From Streptomyces hygroscopicus (lineage in GTDB: Bacteria > Actinomycetota > Actinomycetes > Streptomycetales > Streptomycetaceae), in the NCBI GenBank assembly GCA_002021875.1, contig CP018627.1:4836001-4900000 (forward strand): a stretch of DNA of 64,000 nt, read 5' to 3'. This document shows positions 25,229-34,631 of the stretch, piece after piece. The number at the start of each line of letters is the position of its first letter. The stretch's first letter is position 1. A program made the translations under genes and the position numbers. The notes beneath the pieces are model-generated. The model had not been told where the DNA came from, did no database searches, and was given only the letters and a program-made list of their open reading frames with translations.

Positions 25229-25684
25229 GGTGATGTGACCTCACGAAGAAACGCGGCGTAAGGCGCCGCGAAAGAAACGGTATGCGGATACGTGGGGCCG
25301 CCGTGAGGAGACGCGTGTGGCACCGATCGTTCAGTGCCGACGGCGGCCGCTGGGGGACGCCGAGTCCATGGGCTTCAGTCCTTTGACAGGGAAGTGGAAT
25401 CGCCATGCGGAACGTATCGCACGGCGTGGCCGAGTGACACGTGGTTTTCGAGAGGCGGCGCGCACGTCCGCCCCACCGCTTGCGGCGCCTCAATTGCCCG
25501 GCCTCTCACCGACCTTGCCAAGCGGTCGCGCAGCGGCCTCGGGCGGCCTTTCTCCGCACGGAGGATTGACGCGGACACACCACGACTCTACCGTCTCGTC
25601 AGATCTCGTCGTTCATAACGAAACACATGCTTCATGTACATGGACGCGCGGTCCATACCAACCCCCCACGGGAAGGCAATTCCC
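25229..25684. other. 455-bp intergenic region without a supported gene
   Basis: Lies between the divergent GNAT and alginate lyase genes. Open frames here have no convincing codon bias or homology. It contains CGGCGCCTCAATTGCCCGG (25485), faintly like the arms of the 12.7-13.2 kb inverted repeat, and AT-richer sequence (25595-25650) near the lyase start where a promoter is expected. Confidence 0.6.
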
Positions 25685-26476
25685 ATGCGCATCCGTACGC
25701 TGCTCACCGCCGTGGCGACCGTGACCACCGTCATCGGCGGCCTGGCTCTCGCGGCCCCCGCCGGCGCCTCCCCCGCGGCCACCTTCGCCGACCCGTCGAA
25801 GGCGCCGGGCGGCAACTTCGACCTGTCGGTGTGGCAACTCCAGGAACCGGTCGGCTCCCCCGGCAAGCCGACGACCATCCCCTCGTCCCGGCTCCAGGGG
25901 GCGAACGGATTCCAGGACGACTACTTCTACACCGACAAGCGCGACGGGGCGATGACGTTCTGGGCGCCGGAAAAGGGCGTCACCACGCCGAACTCCAACT
26001 ACGCCCGCTCCGAACTGCGCGAGATGAACCGCAACGGCGGCGCCGCGGACTGGTCGCTGAGCGGCTCCCACAAGCTGCAGGCGACGCTGCGCGTGGTGTC
26101 GGTGACGAAGAACGTCTGCGTCGGGCAGATCCACCTCGGCTCGGGCGGGTCCTCCACGAAGCCGCTGGTGGAGCTGTACTACCGCGCCAACGGCGACATC
26201 GTCCTCGGCACGGAGAACTCACCCGAGGGCGGCCAGACGCTGCACAACGTCGGCAATGTGTCGATCGGCAAGACCTGGAACTACACGATCGGCGTCTCCG
26301 GCGGCGACACCATCGACCTGACGGTCAACGGCGCCACGACGCACTACGACATCCCGTCGTCCTTCTTCTCCTACAAGCAGTACTTCAAGGCCGGCTCCTA
26401 CAACCAGTCGTCCTCCGACAGCACCACGAACGGAGCACGCGTCGGCTTCTACGGCCTGACCGTCTCCCACGGCTGA
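25685..26476 (+). CDS. Secreted alginate lyase (polysaccharide lyase family 7)
   Basis: 263 aa with a Sec signal (MRIRTLLTAVATVTTVIGGLALAAPAGA). The mature ~225-residue jelly-roll fits PL7: catalytic RSELRE, the QIH motif in VCVGQIHLGSG, and YFKAGSYNQ near the C-terminus. These three motifs define PL7 and indicate cleavage of alginate by beta-elimination; an I in QIH is usually associated with G- or MG-preference, which is family knowledge, not proof. The start was chosen at 25685 behind GGGAAGG; an upstream in-frame ATG at 25634 would bury the signal. Confidence 0.95.
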   Translation: MRIRTLLTAVATVTTVIGGLALAAPAGASPAATFADPSKAPGGNFDLSVWQLQEPVGSPGKPTTIPSSRLQGANGFQDDYFYTDKRDGAMTFWAPEKGVTTPNSNYARSELREMNRNGGAADWSLSGSHKLQATLRVVSVTKNVCVGQIHLGSGGSSTKPLVELYYRANGDIVLGTENSPEGGQTLHNVGNVSIGKTWNYTIGVSGGDTIDLTVNGATTHYDIPSSFFSYKQYFKAGSYNQSSSDSTTNGARVGFYGLTVSHG

Positions 26477-26484
26477 GCGCCCAA

Positions 26485-26513
26485 GACCCGGCGGTCAAGG
26501 GGGCCGCCGGGTC
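26485..26513. terminator. Hairpin between convergent lyase and phosphatase genes
   Basis: 10-bp stem GACCCGGCGG / CCGCCGGGTC with a 9-nt loop, eight bases after the lyase stop. Confidence 0.75.
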
Positions 26514-26520
26514 GTCGGTG

Positions 26521-26964
26521 TCAGCCGCCCGGAAACCGAGCCACCCAGCCCCGCTGCCAAGGGGTCTCGACGGCCCGGCGGTGATGGTGCGCGCGCGTCC
26601 AGGCCACCGCGTCCGCGGGCGACACCCCCGCCATGATGGCCAGGCAGGCGATGACGGTCCCGGTGCGCCCGACGCCACCGCCGCAGGCGACTTCGACGGG
26701 CGTGCCCGCCCGTGCCCGCTGGTGCAGCGCGCGGATCCGCCGCACGGCCAGGTCACGGTCACGCGGCAGCAGGAAATCGGGCCACTCGATCCACGCGCGC
26801 TCCCACTCCAGCTCCCCGTCATGCCGCTGGCGCAGCCGGGTGGACCCCAGGTAGAGACCGAAGCCGGGCAGCGGCCCGTCCGGTCGTGGGTGGCGCAGGC
26901 CCCGGCCACGGACCCAGGAGCCATCCGGGAGCCGAAGGGCGCCCGGCAGTGGTGCGTCGCTCAT
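26521..26964 (-). CDS. Protein-tyrosine-phosphatase-like protein
   Basis: 147 aa. Contains the phosphatase loop C-x5-R as CGGGVGR (Cys94-Arg100), followed by TGT, in VEVACGGGVGRTGTVIACLA. The usual His before the Cys is Ala. A WPDFLLPRD segment may contribute the general acid. Small cytoplasmic dual-specificity or tyrosine phosphatase. The start at 26964 gives MSDAPLPGALRLPDGSW; the longer frame to 27183 overlaps the divergent VOC gene and is unlikely. Confidence 0.82.
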   Translation of the reverse strand: MSDAPLPGALRLPDGSWVRGRGLRHPRPDGPLPGFGLYLGSTRLRQRHDGELEWERAWIEWPDFLLPRDRDLAVRRIRALHQRARAGTPVEVACGGGVGRTGTVIACLAIMAGVSPADAVAWTRAHHHRRAVETPWQRGWVARFPGG

Positions 26965-27155
26965 CGGTCCCCGCTCCCGGTCCGAAGACCCACATCTCTC
27001 GAAGTGTCGAAGTACAGCCACCTTTGAACAGCGTAGTCCGTTCGGGCGCATATCCCGCTCCCACGCGGTTACCCGCAGGAGACGAGCGGGGCGTGAGCGG
27101 AGTGCGGTCCCGTGTGCTCGGCTCGACTCCCCGCCGGGAAGAAAGGGCCACGGCC

Positions 27156-27596
27156 ATGACGACTCCCGGCAATCTGCCCACACCTGAGCAAGGGCTCGTT
27201 CTCACCCACTTCCTGACCGTGCGCGACGTCGTGAGATCGAGACGCTTCTACGCCGACATCTTCGGCGGCGAGGTCGTACTGGAGGAGAACCCGGCCATCG
27301 TGCGGGTGGCCAACAGCTGGATCATCATGAACCCCGGAGGCGGGCCCACCCCGGACAAGCCCGAGGTGACGCTTGTGCCGCCGGAGAACGGTGCCACCGT
27401 GTCCAGTTTCCTGAACGTCCGTGTCGCCGATATCGGCGCCTTCTACGCCGACGCCAAGGCCAAAGGAGCGGAGTTCATCACGGAGCCTCTCGATCGCAAG
27501 GCCGAGCTGCGCTGCTATCTGCGCGACCCCGATGGTTACCTCATCGAGGTCGGCCAGGCCACCGGCATGCTCCAGGGGGTGTTCGCCGACCGTTGA
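27156..27596 (+). CDS. VOC-family (glyoxalase/bleomycin-resistance/dioxygenase fold) protein
   Basis: 146 aa. Two beta-alpha-beta-beta-beta modules: residues ~15-70 (LTHFLTVRDVVRSRRFYADIFGGEVV) and ~85-140 (FLNVRVADIGAFYADAKAKGAEFI...CYLRDPDGYLIEVGQA). The His in LTHFL and Glu in LIEVG are at metal-ligand positions. Catalytic type unknown (lyase, dioxygenase or binding protein). The start is ATG 27156 behind GGAAGAAAGGG; the much longer open frame upstream is read-through. Confidence 0.88.
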   Translation: MTTPGNLPTPEQGLVLTHFLTVRDVVRSRRFYADIFGGEVVLEENPAIVRVANSWIIMNPGGGPTPDKPEVTLVPPENGATVSSFLNVRVADIGAFYADAKAKGAEFITEPLDRKAELRCYLRDPDGYLIEVGQATGMLQGVFADR

Positions 27597-27634
27597 CTCA
27601 ACCGGTTTCCTGCGCACAGTGCGTGCCCGACGGT

Positions 27635-30370
27635 TCAGCAAGTCAGTCGTGCGGCTGCCCAGTCGGCGTGGTCGTAGGAGCTGCCGTCTCCGCCGTCGGT
27701 GACTCGCAACTGGAGTCTGGTCGCGCCCGTGAGGTCGACATCGACGGGACTCGCCGGGTCGGCGCCCCTCAGAACAGGACTCTTCCACAGTTGCTTGCCG
27801 TCCGCCCAGACTTCGAAAGCGACACTGCCGTTCTGTGCCACCTCCGCGTCCACGCCGACGGCAGCGGTCAGCCTGGAGCACTGTTTGCCGAGGTGGAGGC
27901 CCACCTCGGAGGGAGCGTGCACGCCGAGGCCCTTGGCATAGGCCGTGGTGCCGATCGTGAGGGTGCGGCCGTCTCCGACGGCTGAATCGCCGTTGCTCTG
28001 GTCGGCTTCGACCGGGCCCCAGCCATTGGTCTGGGAGGTGAAGGTCAGGTCGCTCACCCATGCCTCACCGGTCGGCGGGGCAGGTGGAGCCGCCACCGAC
28101 ACCGTCACGGGGTTGGAGCGGACCCGTTTGCCGTCGTACGTGGCCTGGGCCGTGATGACGGACCGACCGACGCCGACTCCCGTGACCACTCCGTGGCTGT
28201 CGACGGTGGCGACGGAGGGGGCCGAGCTGGTGTAGGTGACCGACACGGGCGCGCTCGTGAGGTTGTCGGCGTTCAGGGCGAGATCGTCACGGACGACGGT
28301 GACCTCCGAGACAGGCATACCCGCGGTGTTGACTCGCTTGTTGAAGCCCTTGTCGTAGGTGTTGCCGGCGAGAGTGATGTCGTCGGCACCGTCGAAGGTG
28401 AAGAGCGGGGCGGTGTTGTTCGCGGGTGGCGCGTCCGTGGAGAGCGTTGCGGTGCCGCCGACGTACAGCGGCTGGCCCGACCCGGTCAGGTGCAGGCCGG
28501 CGTAGCGCTGGATCCTGTTGCCGCGGAAGGTGAGGTCGCCGACGCTGCGGCCGGAGATCACCGTCGCGGAGGTGAGGTTGAAGTCGTTGTCCTCGATGCG
28601 GACGTTGCGGTGCACCGGCTGTCCGGCGACGGCGTCCTGGTTGGTGGGGTCGAAGAAGATCACCGGGCTGGCCGGACGGTCGAAGACGTTGCCGCGGATG
28701 ACGACGTCCCGTACGGGGCCGGACTCGTACCAGGAGCGTGCGTCGGACGAGATGGAGATGCTGGACATGGTCATACCGTCGAAGTGGTTGTTCTCGATCA
28801 GCACCGGTTTGCGGGTGGTGACGAGAATGCCCCGGGTGGGGGCCGCCTGGAATGTGTTGCCCTTGATCACGACGGACGGGGTGTAGCTGATGTTCTCCGC
28901 GGCATAGTCGCCGGGGGTGTCGGCGACCGACTTGGGCAGGGCTCGGTCGAGCGTCACGGTCATGTTGCGCAGGTACGTTTCCGGATCGGCGCCGGCAGGC
29001 ACACTCCGGCCGGTGGGTCCGTCCACGGAGACAACGGTTGCCGTGGCGCCGGGCACTGCCAGCATGGTGCGTCTGTTGACCAGCTCGATCACGTCGCCGG
29101 GGTAGAACTGGGGAAAGCCCGACGTCTCGTTGTGCATGTAGCGCAGATCCAGTCGCTTGCGCTCCGCGTCCAGGCCGGTTGCCTCGAGGTAGGTGCCGTG
29201 GACGTTGATGGGGTCGTCCTGCGGGTTGTCGAAGACGCAGTTGGTGATGCGTACGGTGCCTTTGACCCCCGACATTTGAATGTGGTCGGCGAAGGAGGAC
29301 GTGACGCGGCCGGTCCTGCGGTCGGTCTTGAACACGACCGAGTCGATGGTGATGTCCTCGCTGAACTGGCCGACAAGTCCGAAGCCGTGCAGGTAGCCGA
29401 GCCGCATGTGGTCGACGGTGATCCGGGCCGACTCCCAGAACAGGGCACCGGGCGTGTCCCGGGTGTCCTCACGCATGGCATAGACGTATCCGTCGTCCGT
29501 CGGTGCGGCGCCGCTCCTGTAGACGATCTCCAGTCGGTTACCGCCCAGGTCGGTGATCTTGGCTACGTTCTCGAAGACCGGGTTCGACGTACGCCAGGTC
29601 CGGTTGGACGAAGGGTCGTGCACCTGCGCGTAGTTGAAGGAGTTCGTGCCCGTCCAGTACGGCTGCCCGGTCACCGGACTCCGCTCCCCCGTCCAGCGGA
29701 CCGAGGCGCCCTCCACGGCGTAGTGGTAGGTCCGGGGCACCGAGATGACGCGGTAGGCCCGTCCGTTCCTGATGCCGGTCTCGGCAACCGTGATGTCGAC
29801 CGTCTTCGGGGTGACCCAGTCCTGAGTGAAGTTGGTGAACCGTACGTCGGTGGAGCGGATCGTGGCGAAGATGGTCTGGAACCCGTGATTGAGGATGGTC
29901 GCGCCGCCGCCGTCCACCACGACGTCGTGCATGTCCTCAAGGAGGATGCCGATGTTCTTCGTCTTGAACGCCTGGTCGGTGCCGACCGTGTTGCTGACGT
30001 ACAGCTCCCGCTTGGGAGTGCGCTCGGGATAGATCTGGTACGTGCCGGGTTTGAAGCGGATCGTCGTGGGGCGGTGGAGGCGCTTCGCATGCGTGATGGC
30101 TGCCGCGATACCGGCCGCGGAGTCCGACTTTCCGGTGCGGTCCGCACCGAAGTCCGTGACATCGACGACGGTTCGTTTGGAGTTGTCGACCGACGCTCGG
30201 CTGGCCACAGGTCCGATGACTGAAGTTCCGTGAGTGTCATCCGCGATCTGTTCGGCCGCGGAAGCGGGGGCCACGAAGCACAGTGCCGCAGCACCGCATG
30301 CCGCGATAACGCAGGTGAGCACCTGGAAACGGCGCAACGTGCGGGCGGACCACGGATGTCTGGATCTCAT
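27635..30370 (-). CDS. Secreted alpha-1,3-galactosidase, GH110, with Ig-like and NPCBM carbohydrate-binding domains
   Basis: 911 aa. Sec signal at residues 1-38. The GH110 catalytic beta-helix runs ~65-690: VVDVTDFGADRTGKSDSAAGI, VVDGGGATILNHGF, NPQDDPINVHGTYLEATG (the Asp-rich catalytic region) and repeated beta-helix turns such as VVIKGNTFQAAPTRGILVTT. Residues ~690-760 are a BIG2-like Ig fold (SVATVDSHGVVTGVGVGRSVITA). The last ~140 are an NPCBM module (YAKGLGVHAPSEVGLHL, FEVWADGKQLWKSPVL). It releases terminal alpha-1,3-galactose inverting. Start ATG with GGAAGGGA at good spacing. Downstream of, and co-directional with, a two-component system. Confidence 0.9.
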   Translation of the reverse strand: MRSRHPWSARTLRRFQVLTCVIAACGAAALCFVAPASAAEQIADDTHGTSVIGPVASRASVDNSKRTVVDVTDFGADRTGKSDSAAGIAAAITHAKRLHRPTTIRFKPGTYQIYPERTPKRELYVSNTVGTDQAFKTKNIGILLEDMHDVVVDGGGATILNHGFQTIFATIRSTDVRFTNFTQDWVTPKTVDITVAETGIRNGRAYRVISVPRTYHYAVEGASVRWTGERSPVTGQPYWTGTNSFNYAQVHDPSSNRTWRTSNPVFENVAKITDLGGNRLEIVYRSGAAPTDDGYVYAMREDTRDTPGALFWESARITVDHMRLGYLHGFGLVGQFSEDITIDSVVFKTDRRTGRVTSSFADHIQMSGVKGTVRITNCVFDNPQDDPINVHGTYLEATGLDAERKRLDLRYMHNETSGFPQFYPGDVIELVNRRTMLAVPGATATVVSVDGPTGRSVPAGADPETYLRNMTVTLDRALPKSVADTPGDYAAENISYTPSVVIKGNTFQAAPTRGILVTTRKPVLIENNHFDGMTMSSISISSDARSWYESGPVRDVVIRGNVFDRPASPVIFFDPTNQDAVAGQPVHRNVRIEDNDFNLTSATVISGRSVGDLTFRGNRIQRYAGLHLTGSGQPLYVGGTATLSTDAPPANNTAPLFTFDGADDITLAGNTYDKGFNKRVNTAGMPVSEVTVVRDDLALNADNLTSAPVSVTYTSSAPSVATVDSHGVVTGVGVGRSVITAQATYDGKRVRSNPVTVSVAAPPAPPTGEAWVSDLTFTSQTNGWGPVEADQSNGDSAVGDGRTLTIGTTAYAKGLGVHAPSEVGLHLGKQCSRLTAAVGVDAEVAQNGSVAFEVWADGKQLWKSPVLRGADPASPVDVDLTGATRLQLRVTDGGDGSSYDHADWAAARLTC

Positions 30371-30532
30371 GGCGTCCCTTCCGAGGACCGAGCGCGATAT
30401 CCGATGAATCGACTGCGAAGGAAGATAGAGGCTGACTCATCAGAAGGGCAAGGCACGATCCGCGATCGCAGCGGGGGTGTTTGTCGCCGAGCCGCCGGCG
30501 CCCGTGCCACGCGTCTCATGTGGAGAGGTGCG

Positions 30533-32011
30533 TCATTTCCCGGCTGGGGTGGGGGCTTGGGGGAGGCGAAGCTGGAAGCATGCTCCGAGGGTCCGGGGGG
30601 TGAGGGTGAGGGTGCCTTGGTGGCGGTGGGCCAGGTCGCGGGCGATGGCGAGGCCCAGGCCGGTGCCGCCGTGGTCGCGGGAGCGGGCGTCGTCGAGCCG
30701 GACGAAGCGTTCGAAGATGCGCTCGGCGTCCTCGGCGGGCACGCCCGGTCCGTCGTCGTGCACCGTGAGGAGGACCCAGGCGTCCTGGTTCCGGACGGTG
30801 ATCTGGATGCGGTGTGCGGCGTGGCGGGCGGCGTTGTCGATGAGGTTGCGCAGCAGCCGTTCGTACTCGTCGGGGTTTCCGTGTGCGTGTGCGGGGGCGG
30901 TGCTGTCGCAGGTGAGGGTCAACGGTCGTTCGGTGAGGGGGTATTGCTCGGTCAGCCGGGAGGCGAGGGCTGTCAGGTCGACGGTTTCGGGGTCGGCTGT
31001 GGGGGTGCGGGTGTCGAGGCGGGCGAGGAGCAGCAGGTCTTCGGCGAGGGCCTGGAGGCGGCGGGTCTGTCGTGCGGCGGTGGTGGCCGCGGCGGGCCAG
31101 TCGGTGCGTTCCGGGTAGGCGAGCGCGACTTCCAGGCTGGCCAGCAGTGTGGTGAGGGGGCTGCGTAGTTCGTGGGCGGCGTCCGCGACGAAGCGGCGTT
31201 GCTGGGCGGCGGCGTTGTCGAGGCGTTGGAGGGTGGTGTTGATGGTGTTGGCCAGGGCGGTGATCTCGTGTCCCGTGGCGGGGACGGTGACGCGTTCGCG
31301 GGGGTCGCTCGCGGTGACCGAGGCGGTGAGGACGCGGATGGCTTCGACCGGCCGCAGCGCGATGCGGACGGCGAAGTAGGCGGCGGCGGCGATCAGTACG
31401 AGGCTGACGAGCCCGGCCCGCAGCAGCAGGCGGTCGGTGGTCTCGGTGATGGCCTCGGCTGTGTTCGGGAGCACCACCACATAGACCCGCAGGTGGGCGT
31501 CGGCGGCGACGCCCAGAGCGGCGACTTTGTCACGGCTGAGTTCATCGGCGCGGATATCGGCGAACATGACCGTGTAGGTCCTGCCGGCCATTTCGAATCT
31601 GTCCCCGGAGTTGGAGTCGCGGCGCACCGGTATGCGGAGGGGACGGATCGTCAAGCCTCCGGGCTCCCTGAAATCCGATGGGGTGGGCAGTACATGGCGG
31701 GTGCCGGGATCGAAGTCGTCCATGCCTCCGCCGTAGGCGACAGCGGTGCGTCGGCCGGTCGCGACGACCTCGTACGGCAGCACGGCGCTTCTGCGAACGG
31801 GAACCACACCCTCGTTCAGCTGATCGACGAGAGCCCAGAGCTGTTGCTCGGCTTGTCCTTCGGCGATCTGCGTGCCCTGGCGGTAGACGTCGTGGTGTAG
31901 CCACCAGCCGATGCTGACCAGGATGACGGCGGCGGCCGAGGCGGCTGCCAGGGCCGTGCGGGCTCGTACCGAACGCGGCCACCAGAGCCGTCGCGGCTCA
32001 GTCGCGTTCAC
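30533..32011 (-). CDS. Two-component sensor histidine kinase
   Basis: 492 aa, starting at a GTG that overlaps the regulator gene by 14 bp. TM1 at ~18-40, a ~150-residue extracytoplasmic sensor (GGGMDDFDPGTRHVLPTPSDF...), TM2 (LVSLVLIAAAAYFAVRIAL), then HAMP (RPVEAIRVLTASV). The H box is RFVADAAHELRSPLTTLLASLE, followed by N box LLRNLIDNAARHA, G1 VHDDGPGVP and G2 GGTGLGLAIARDLAHRH. OmpR-partner class (HPK1-like). The stimulus is unknown. A longer open frame to 32299 would overlap the regulator out of frame and is rejected. Confidence 0.92.
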   Translation of the reverse strand: MNATEPRRLWWPRSVRARTALAAASAAAVILVSIGWWLHHDVYRQGTQIAEGQAEQQLWALVDQLNEGVVPVRRSAVLPYEVVATGRRTAVAYGGGMDDFDPGTRHVLPTPSDFREPGGLTIRPLRIPVRRDSNSGDRFEMAGRTYTVMFADIRADELSRDKVAALGVAADAHLRVYVVVLPNTAEAITETTDRLLLRAGLVSLVLIAAAAYFAVRIALRPVEAIRVLTASVTASDPRERVTVPATGHEITALANTINTTLQRLDNAAAQQRRFVADAAHELRSPLTTLLASLEVALAYPERTDWPAAATTAARQTRRLQALAEDLLLLARLDTRTPTADPETVDLTALASRLTEQYPLTERPLTLTCDSTAPAHAHGNPDEYERLLRNLIDNAARHAAHRIQITVRNQDAWVLLTVHDDGPGVPAEDAERIFERFVRLDDARSRDHGGTGLGLAIARDLAHRHQGTLTLTPRTLGACFQLRLPQAPTPAGK

Positions 32012-32678
32012 GGTCGTCCACCAGCCGGTAGCCGGTACCCCGTACGGTCTGCAGGGACCGTCGGCCGAACGCGGAGTCCACCTTCTTGCGCAGTGCGCTG
32101 ACGCGTGCCTCCACCAGGTTGGGATCCCGGGCTTGGTCGGGCCACGCGTGATAGAGCAGATCCGTTTTGGAGACCGCCTGGCCCGCCCGGCGGGCCAGCA
32201 GCTCCAGCACGGCGAACTCCCGGGGTGTGAGCTCCACTCGGGCCCCGGCCCGGCGGCAGACCCGACCGGCGACATCCAACGAGAGGTCGCCCACGGCAAG
32301 GACGGGCGGAGCGGCCGTGGCGGCCCGTCTGACCAGGGCCCGCAGCCGTGCGACGAGCACCATGTAGGAGAAGGGTTTGGCCAGGTAGTCGTCGGCCCCC
32401 GTGTCCAGGGCCTCTGTCTGATCCCAGTCCCCGTCCTTGGCGGTGAGTACCAGGATGGGGGTCGCGTCGCCCTCCCGGCGCAGCTGGGCGCAGACCTTGT
32501 AGCCGTTGAGTCCGGGCAGCATCAAGTCCAGTACGACAAGGGCGTATTCGCCGGTCCGGGCCATCCACAGTCCCTGCCGGCCGTCATGGGCCAGGTCGAC
32601 GCTGTAGCCCTCGGCGGTCAGACCGGTGTGCAGGGTGTGGGCAAGGTCCACCTCGTCTTCGACCACCAGAATGCGCAC
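31998..32678 (-). CDS. OmpR/PhoB-family response regulator
   Basis: 226 aa. Receiver domain 1-118 with MRILVVEDEVDLA, phospho-acceptor Asp in LVVLDLMLPGLNGY, switch Thr in VLTAKDG and Lys in LAKPFSY. The winged-helix effector is ~130-220: VELTPREFAVLELLARRAGQAVSKTDLL, NLVEARVSALRKKVD, VRGTGYRLVD. Cognate of the overlapping kinase gene. Very similar in layout to the regulator at 60 kb. Confidence 0.93.
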   Translation of the reverse strand: MRILVVEDEVDLAHTLHTGLTAEGYSVDLAHDGRQGLWMARTGEYALVVLDLMLPGLNGYKVCAQLRREGDATPILVLTAKDGDWDQTEALDTGADDYLAKPFSYMVLVARLRALVRRAATAAPPVLAVGDLSLDVAGRVCRRAGARVELTPREFAVLELLARRAGQAVSKTDLLYHAWPDQARDPNLVEARVSALRKKVDSAFGRRSLQTVRGTGYRLVDDRERD

Positions 32679-32806
32679 GTGGTGCAGCCTTGCACAGCGC
32701 CGGCCCGCCTTCCTGATCGGCCGATCAGGTTGGGTCAGCCTCCGGTCAACGAGGTCCGGGCACGCTGACGGAGTCTCTTCGCCGCTGCTGAAAGGCCCTG
32801 TCGCCG

Positions 32807-34345
32807 ATGTCCTGTGTTGAGTTCGACATCATCAACGATACGGAAAATGCTCCTCAGGAAGTTTCCTTTCTCTCACGCCGAAGATTCCTCACTCCGCTAC
32901 TCTTGCCCGTTTCACTGTCCGCCCTTCTCGGTGTATGGGGAATTCGCAGAGATGAAGCCCTGTGGCATGACGAGGCCGTGACTCTCGAATTGGCTTCCCG
33001 TAGCCTGCCGGACCTGTGGCAGACGCTGGGTAACATAGACGCCGTGCATGGAGCGTATTACCTTCTCATGCATGGACTGTTTGGCCTATTCGGGACCGAC
33101 CTCCTGGTGCTGCGTCTTCCCTCTGTTCTCGCCAGTGCGCTGGCAGCGGCAGGAGTCACGGCGCTCGGGGTCCGATTGTCAGGGACGCGAGCTGGAATAC
33201 TGGCAGGTCTTTCCTTCGCCGTACTCCCAGATGTTCAAAAATATTCACAGGAGGGGCGCTCGTACTCACTGGTCTGCGCACTTGTGGTCTGGGCCACATA
33301 TTTTCTTGTGAGTGCGGCACTCAGCTGCCGAGCCCCGGTAATTATTAGACGTAGAAGTTCGATGGTGCCGTGGATCGTATATGGCGCTCTCATGCTGGCA
33401 GCGTGCATTCTGCATCAGTTCGCCGCCCTTGCCCTGGTAGTACACGCCTTCGCCCTGCCAGACCATGCGCGGCGCCCTTGGGCATACACCGCACTATTGG
33501 TTGCGGCAGGAGTCGCACCCCTTGCGGCTCTGGGAATGGCGCAATCTGGGCAAGTCGCATGGATCGACGGCGTCACCGGTAGTGAATACCAGCACTTCGC
33601 GATACTGGCTTCTTTCGCGATAGTGCTGTCTTACTTCGCTTCGTCAGGGAACGCTGGCAAAGTTTCCACTGAAGCGCCTTTCAGTCTACGGGCGATCGCC
33701 CTGCCTCTGTTCATATTGCCCACTACACTTCTCATGCTAATTTCTCTGTACAAGCCTTTCTATGTAGAGAGGTACGTGCTCTACGGTCTCGTCGGCCTGG
33801 CGCTCCTTCTGGGGGCCGTGCTGGATCGTGTGCCTGAACTAGGGCGCAACCTGCGAGTGACCGCAGTGATTGTTGTCGCGTCGGCAATCGCACTGCTCAT
33901 ACCCGAGTCCCTTAAGCTGCGGGCACCGGAAAGCCGATCGGATAATGTCACCGCGCTGGCAAGAATCCTGTCCAGGGAATACGCTCCTGGCGACGGAATT
34001 CTCTACTTGTCCGTGAAGAGGCGCGCATGGTCGCTGGCCTACCCATCGGAAAATAGAGGGATGTTCGACCTTGCCCAGGCACTCACTCCGGCAGCCTCGC
34101 ACGACCTTTACGGCACCGAATTGCCTTCCCCTCAGATTCGTGCGCGCATGCGCAGCAGCGCACGAATTCTCGCAGTAACGGAACCCGAAGGCATTCATAT
34201 CGAAAGCAACGGGACAGAGCTAATGAAGGAGAGAGTTCTGGCAGAATATTTCACCAAGGACCTCACCATACAAATTGACGGTGCGCAAGTCATTATTTAC
34301 GAGCCCCGTACGACGGCTACTGAGACTGAACCCGTGGTGTCGTAG
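32807..34345 (+). CDS. Polytopic membrane protein, GT39/ArnT-like glycosyltransferase
   Basis: 512 aa with about ten transmembrane helices. The N-terminal luminal loop WHDEAVTLELASRSLPDLWQ (Asp-Glu pair) and VLPDVQKYSQEGRSYSLVCALV resemble the GT39/GT-C glycosyltransferases that use polyprenyl-phosphate sugars. A soluble C-terminal ~130 residues follow. Base composition is visibly lower in GC than all neighbours, with ATA, AGA and CTA codons that are rare elsewhere in the window, suggesting recent transfer. ATG at 32807 follows GAAAGG. It stands alone, next to gene debris, and its sugar and acceptor are unknown. Confidence 0.8.
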   Translation: MSCVEFDIINDTENAPQEVSFLSRRRFLTPLLLPVSLSALLGVWGIRRDEALWHDEAVTLELASRSLPDLWQTLGNIDAVHGAYYLLMHGLFGLFGTDLLVLRLPSVLASALAAAGVTALGVRLSGTRAGILAGLSFAVLPDVQKYSQEGRSYSLVCALVVWATYFLVSAALSCRAPVIIRRRSSMVPWIVYGALMLAACILHQFAALALVVHAFALPDHARRPWAYTALLVAAGVAPLAALGMAQSGQVAWIDGVTGSEYQHFAILASFAIVLSYFASSGNAGKVSTEAPFSLRAIALPLFILPTTLLMLISLYKPFYVERYVLYGLVGLALLLGAVLDRVPELGRNLRVTAVIVVASAIALLIPESLKLRAPESRSDNVTALARILSREYAPGDGILYLSVKRRAWSLAYPSENRGMFDLAQALTPAASHDLYGTELPSPQIRARMRSSARILAVTEPEGIHIESNGTELMKERVLAEYFTKDLTIQIDGAQVIIYEPRTTATETEPVVS

Positions 34346-34352
34346 GAGCTGA

Positions 34353-34571
34353 CGGTTCGTCGCCCCTCAGGCGTTCCCGGAGCGCGGCGAAAAGGTCGGT
34401 CAGATCTGGCTCCCGCATACGGAGATCACCGAGCTGATCGCCCTGCGCACCCACAAGCAGGCGCTCAAGGCGCTCGCCGCGCGGTGCGACGAGATCGCCC
34501 CCGGCTTGCGCAAGGCGCTGCGCGACTCGTACCTGTCGAGCCGGGCGGTCGGCGGCGGCTGGAGCGCCTGA
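34353..34571 (+). pseudogene. C-terminal fragment of an unidentified gene
   Basis: After a stop at 34350-34352 the frame reads EAFPERGEKVGQIWLPHTEITELIALRTHKQALKALAARC... to GGGWSA and a stop. The codon usage and helical, amphipathic composition look like genuine coding sequence, but there is no start codon with a ribosome binding site and no N-terminal part. I cannot name the family. It is part of the debris between the low-GC gene and the ABC operon. Confidence 0.5.
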
Positions 34572-34631
34572 GCGCGCGGGCGACGCCGGCAGACAGACAC
34601 CCCGGTTCGGTGGATCAGCAGGTCGGTGCGT

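Noticed and set aside
30533..32299. 588-residue reading of the histidine kinase
   Set aside because: The first ~96 codons lie out of frame inside the regulator gene; the GTG at 32011 gives a normal kinase.
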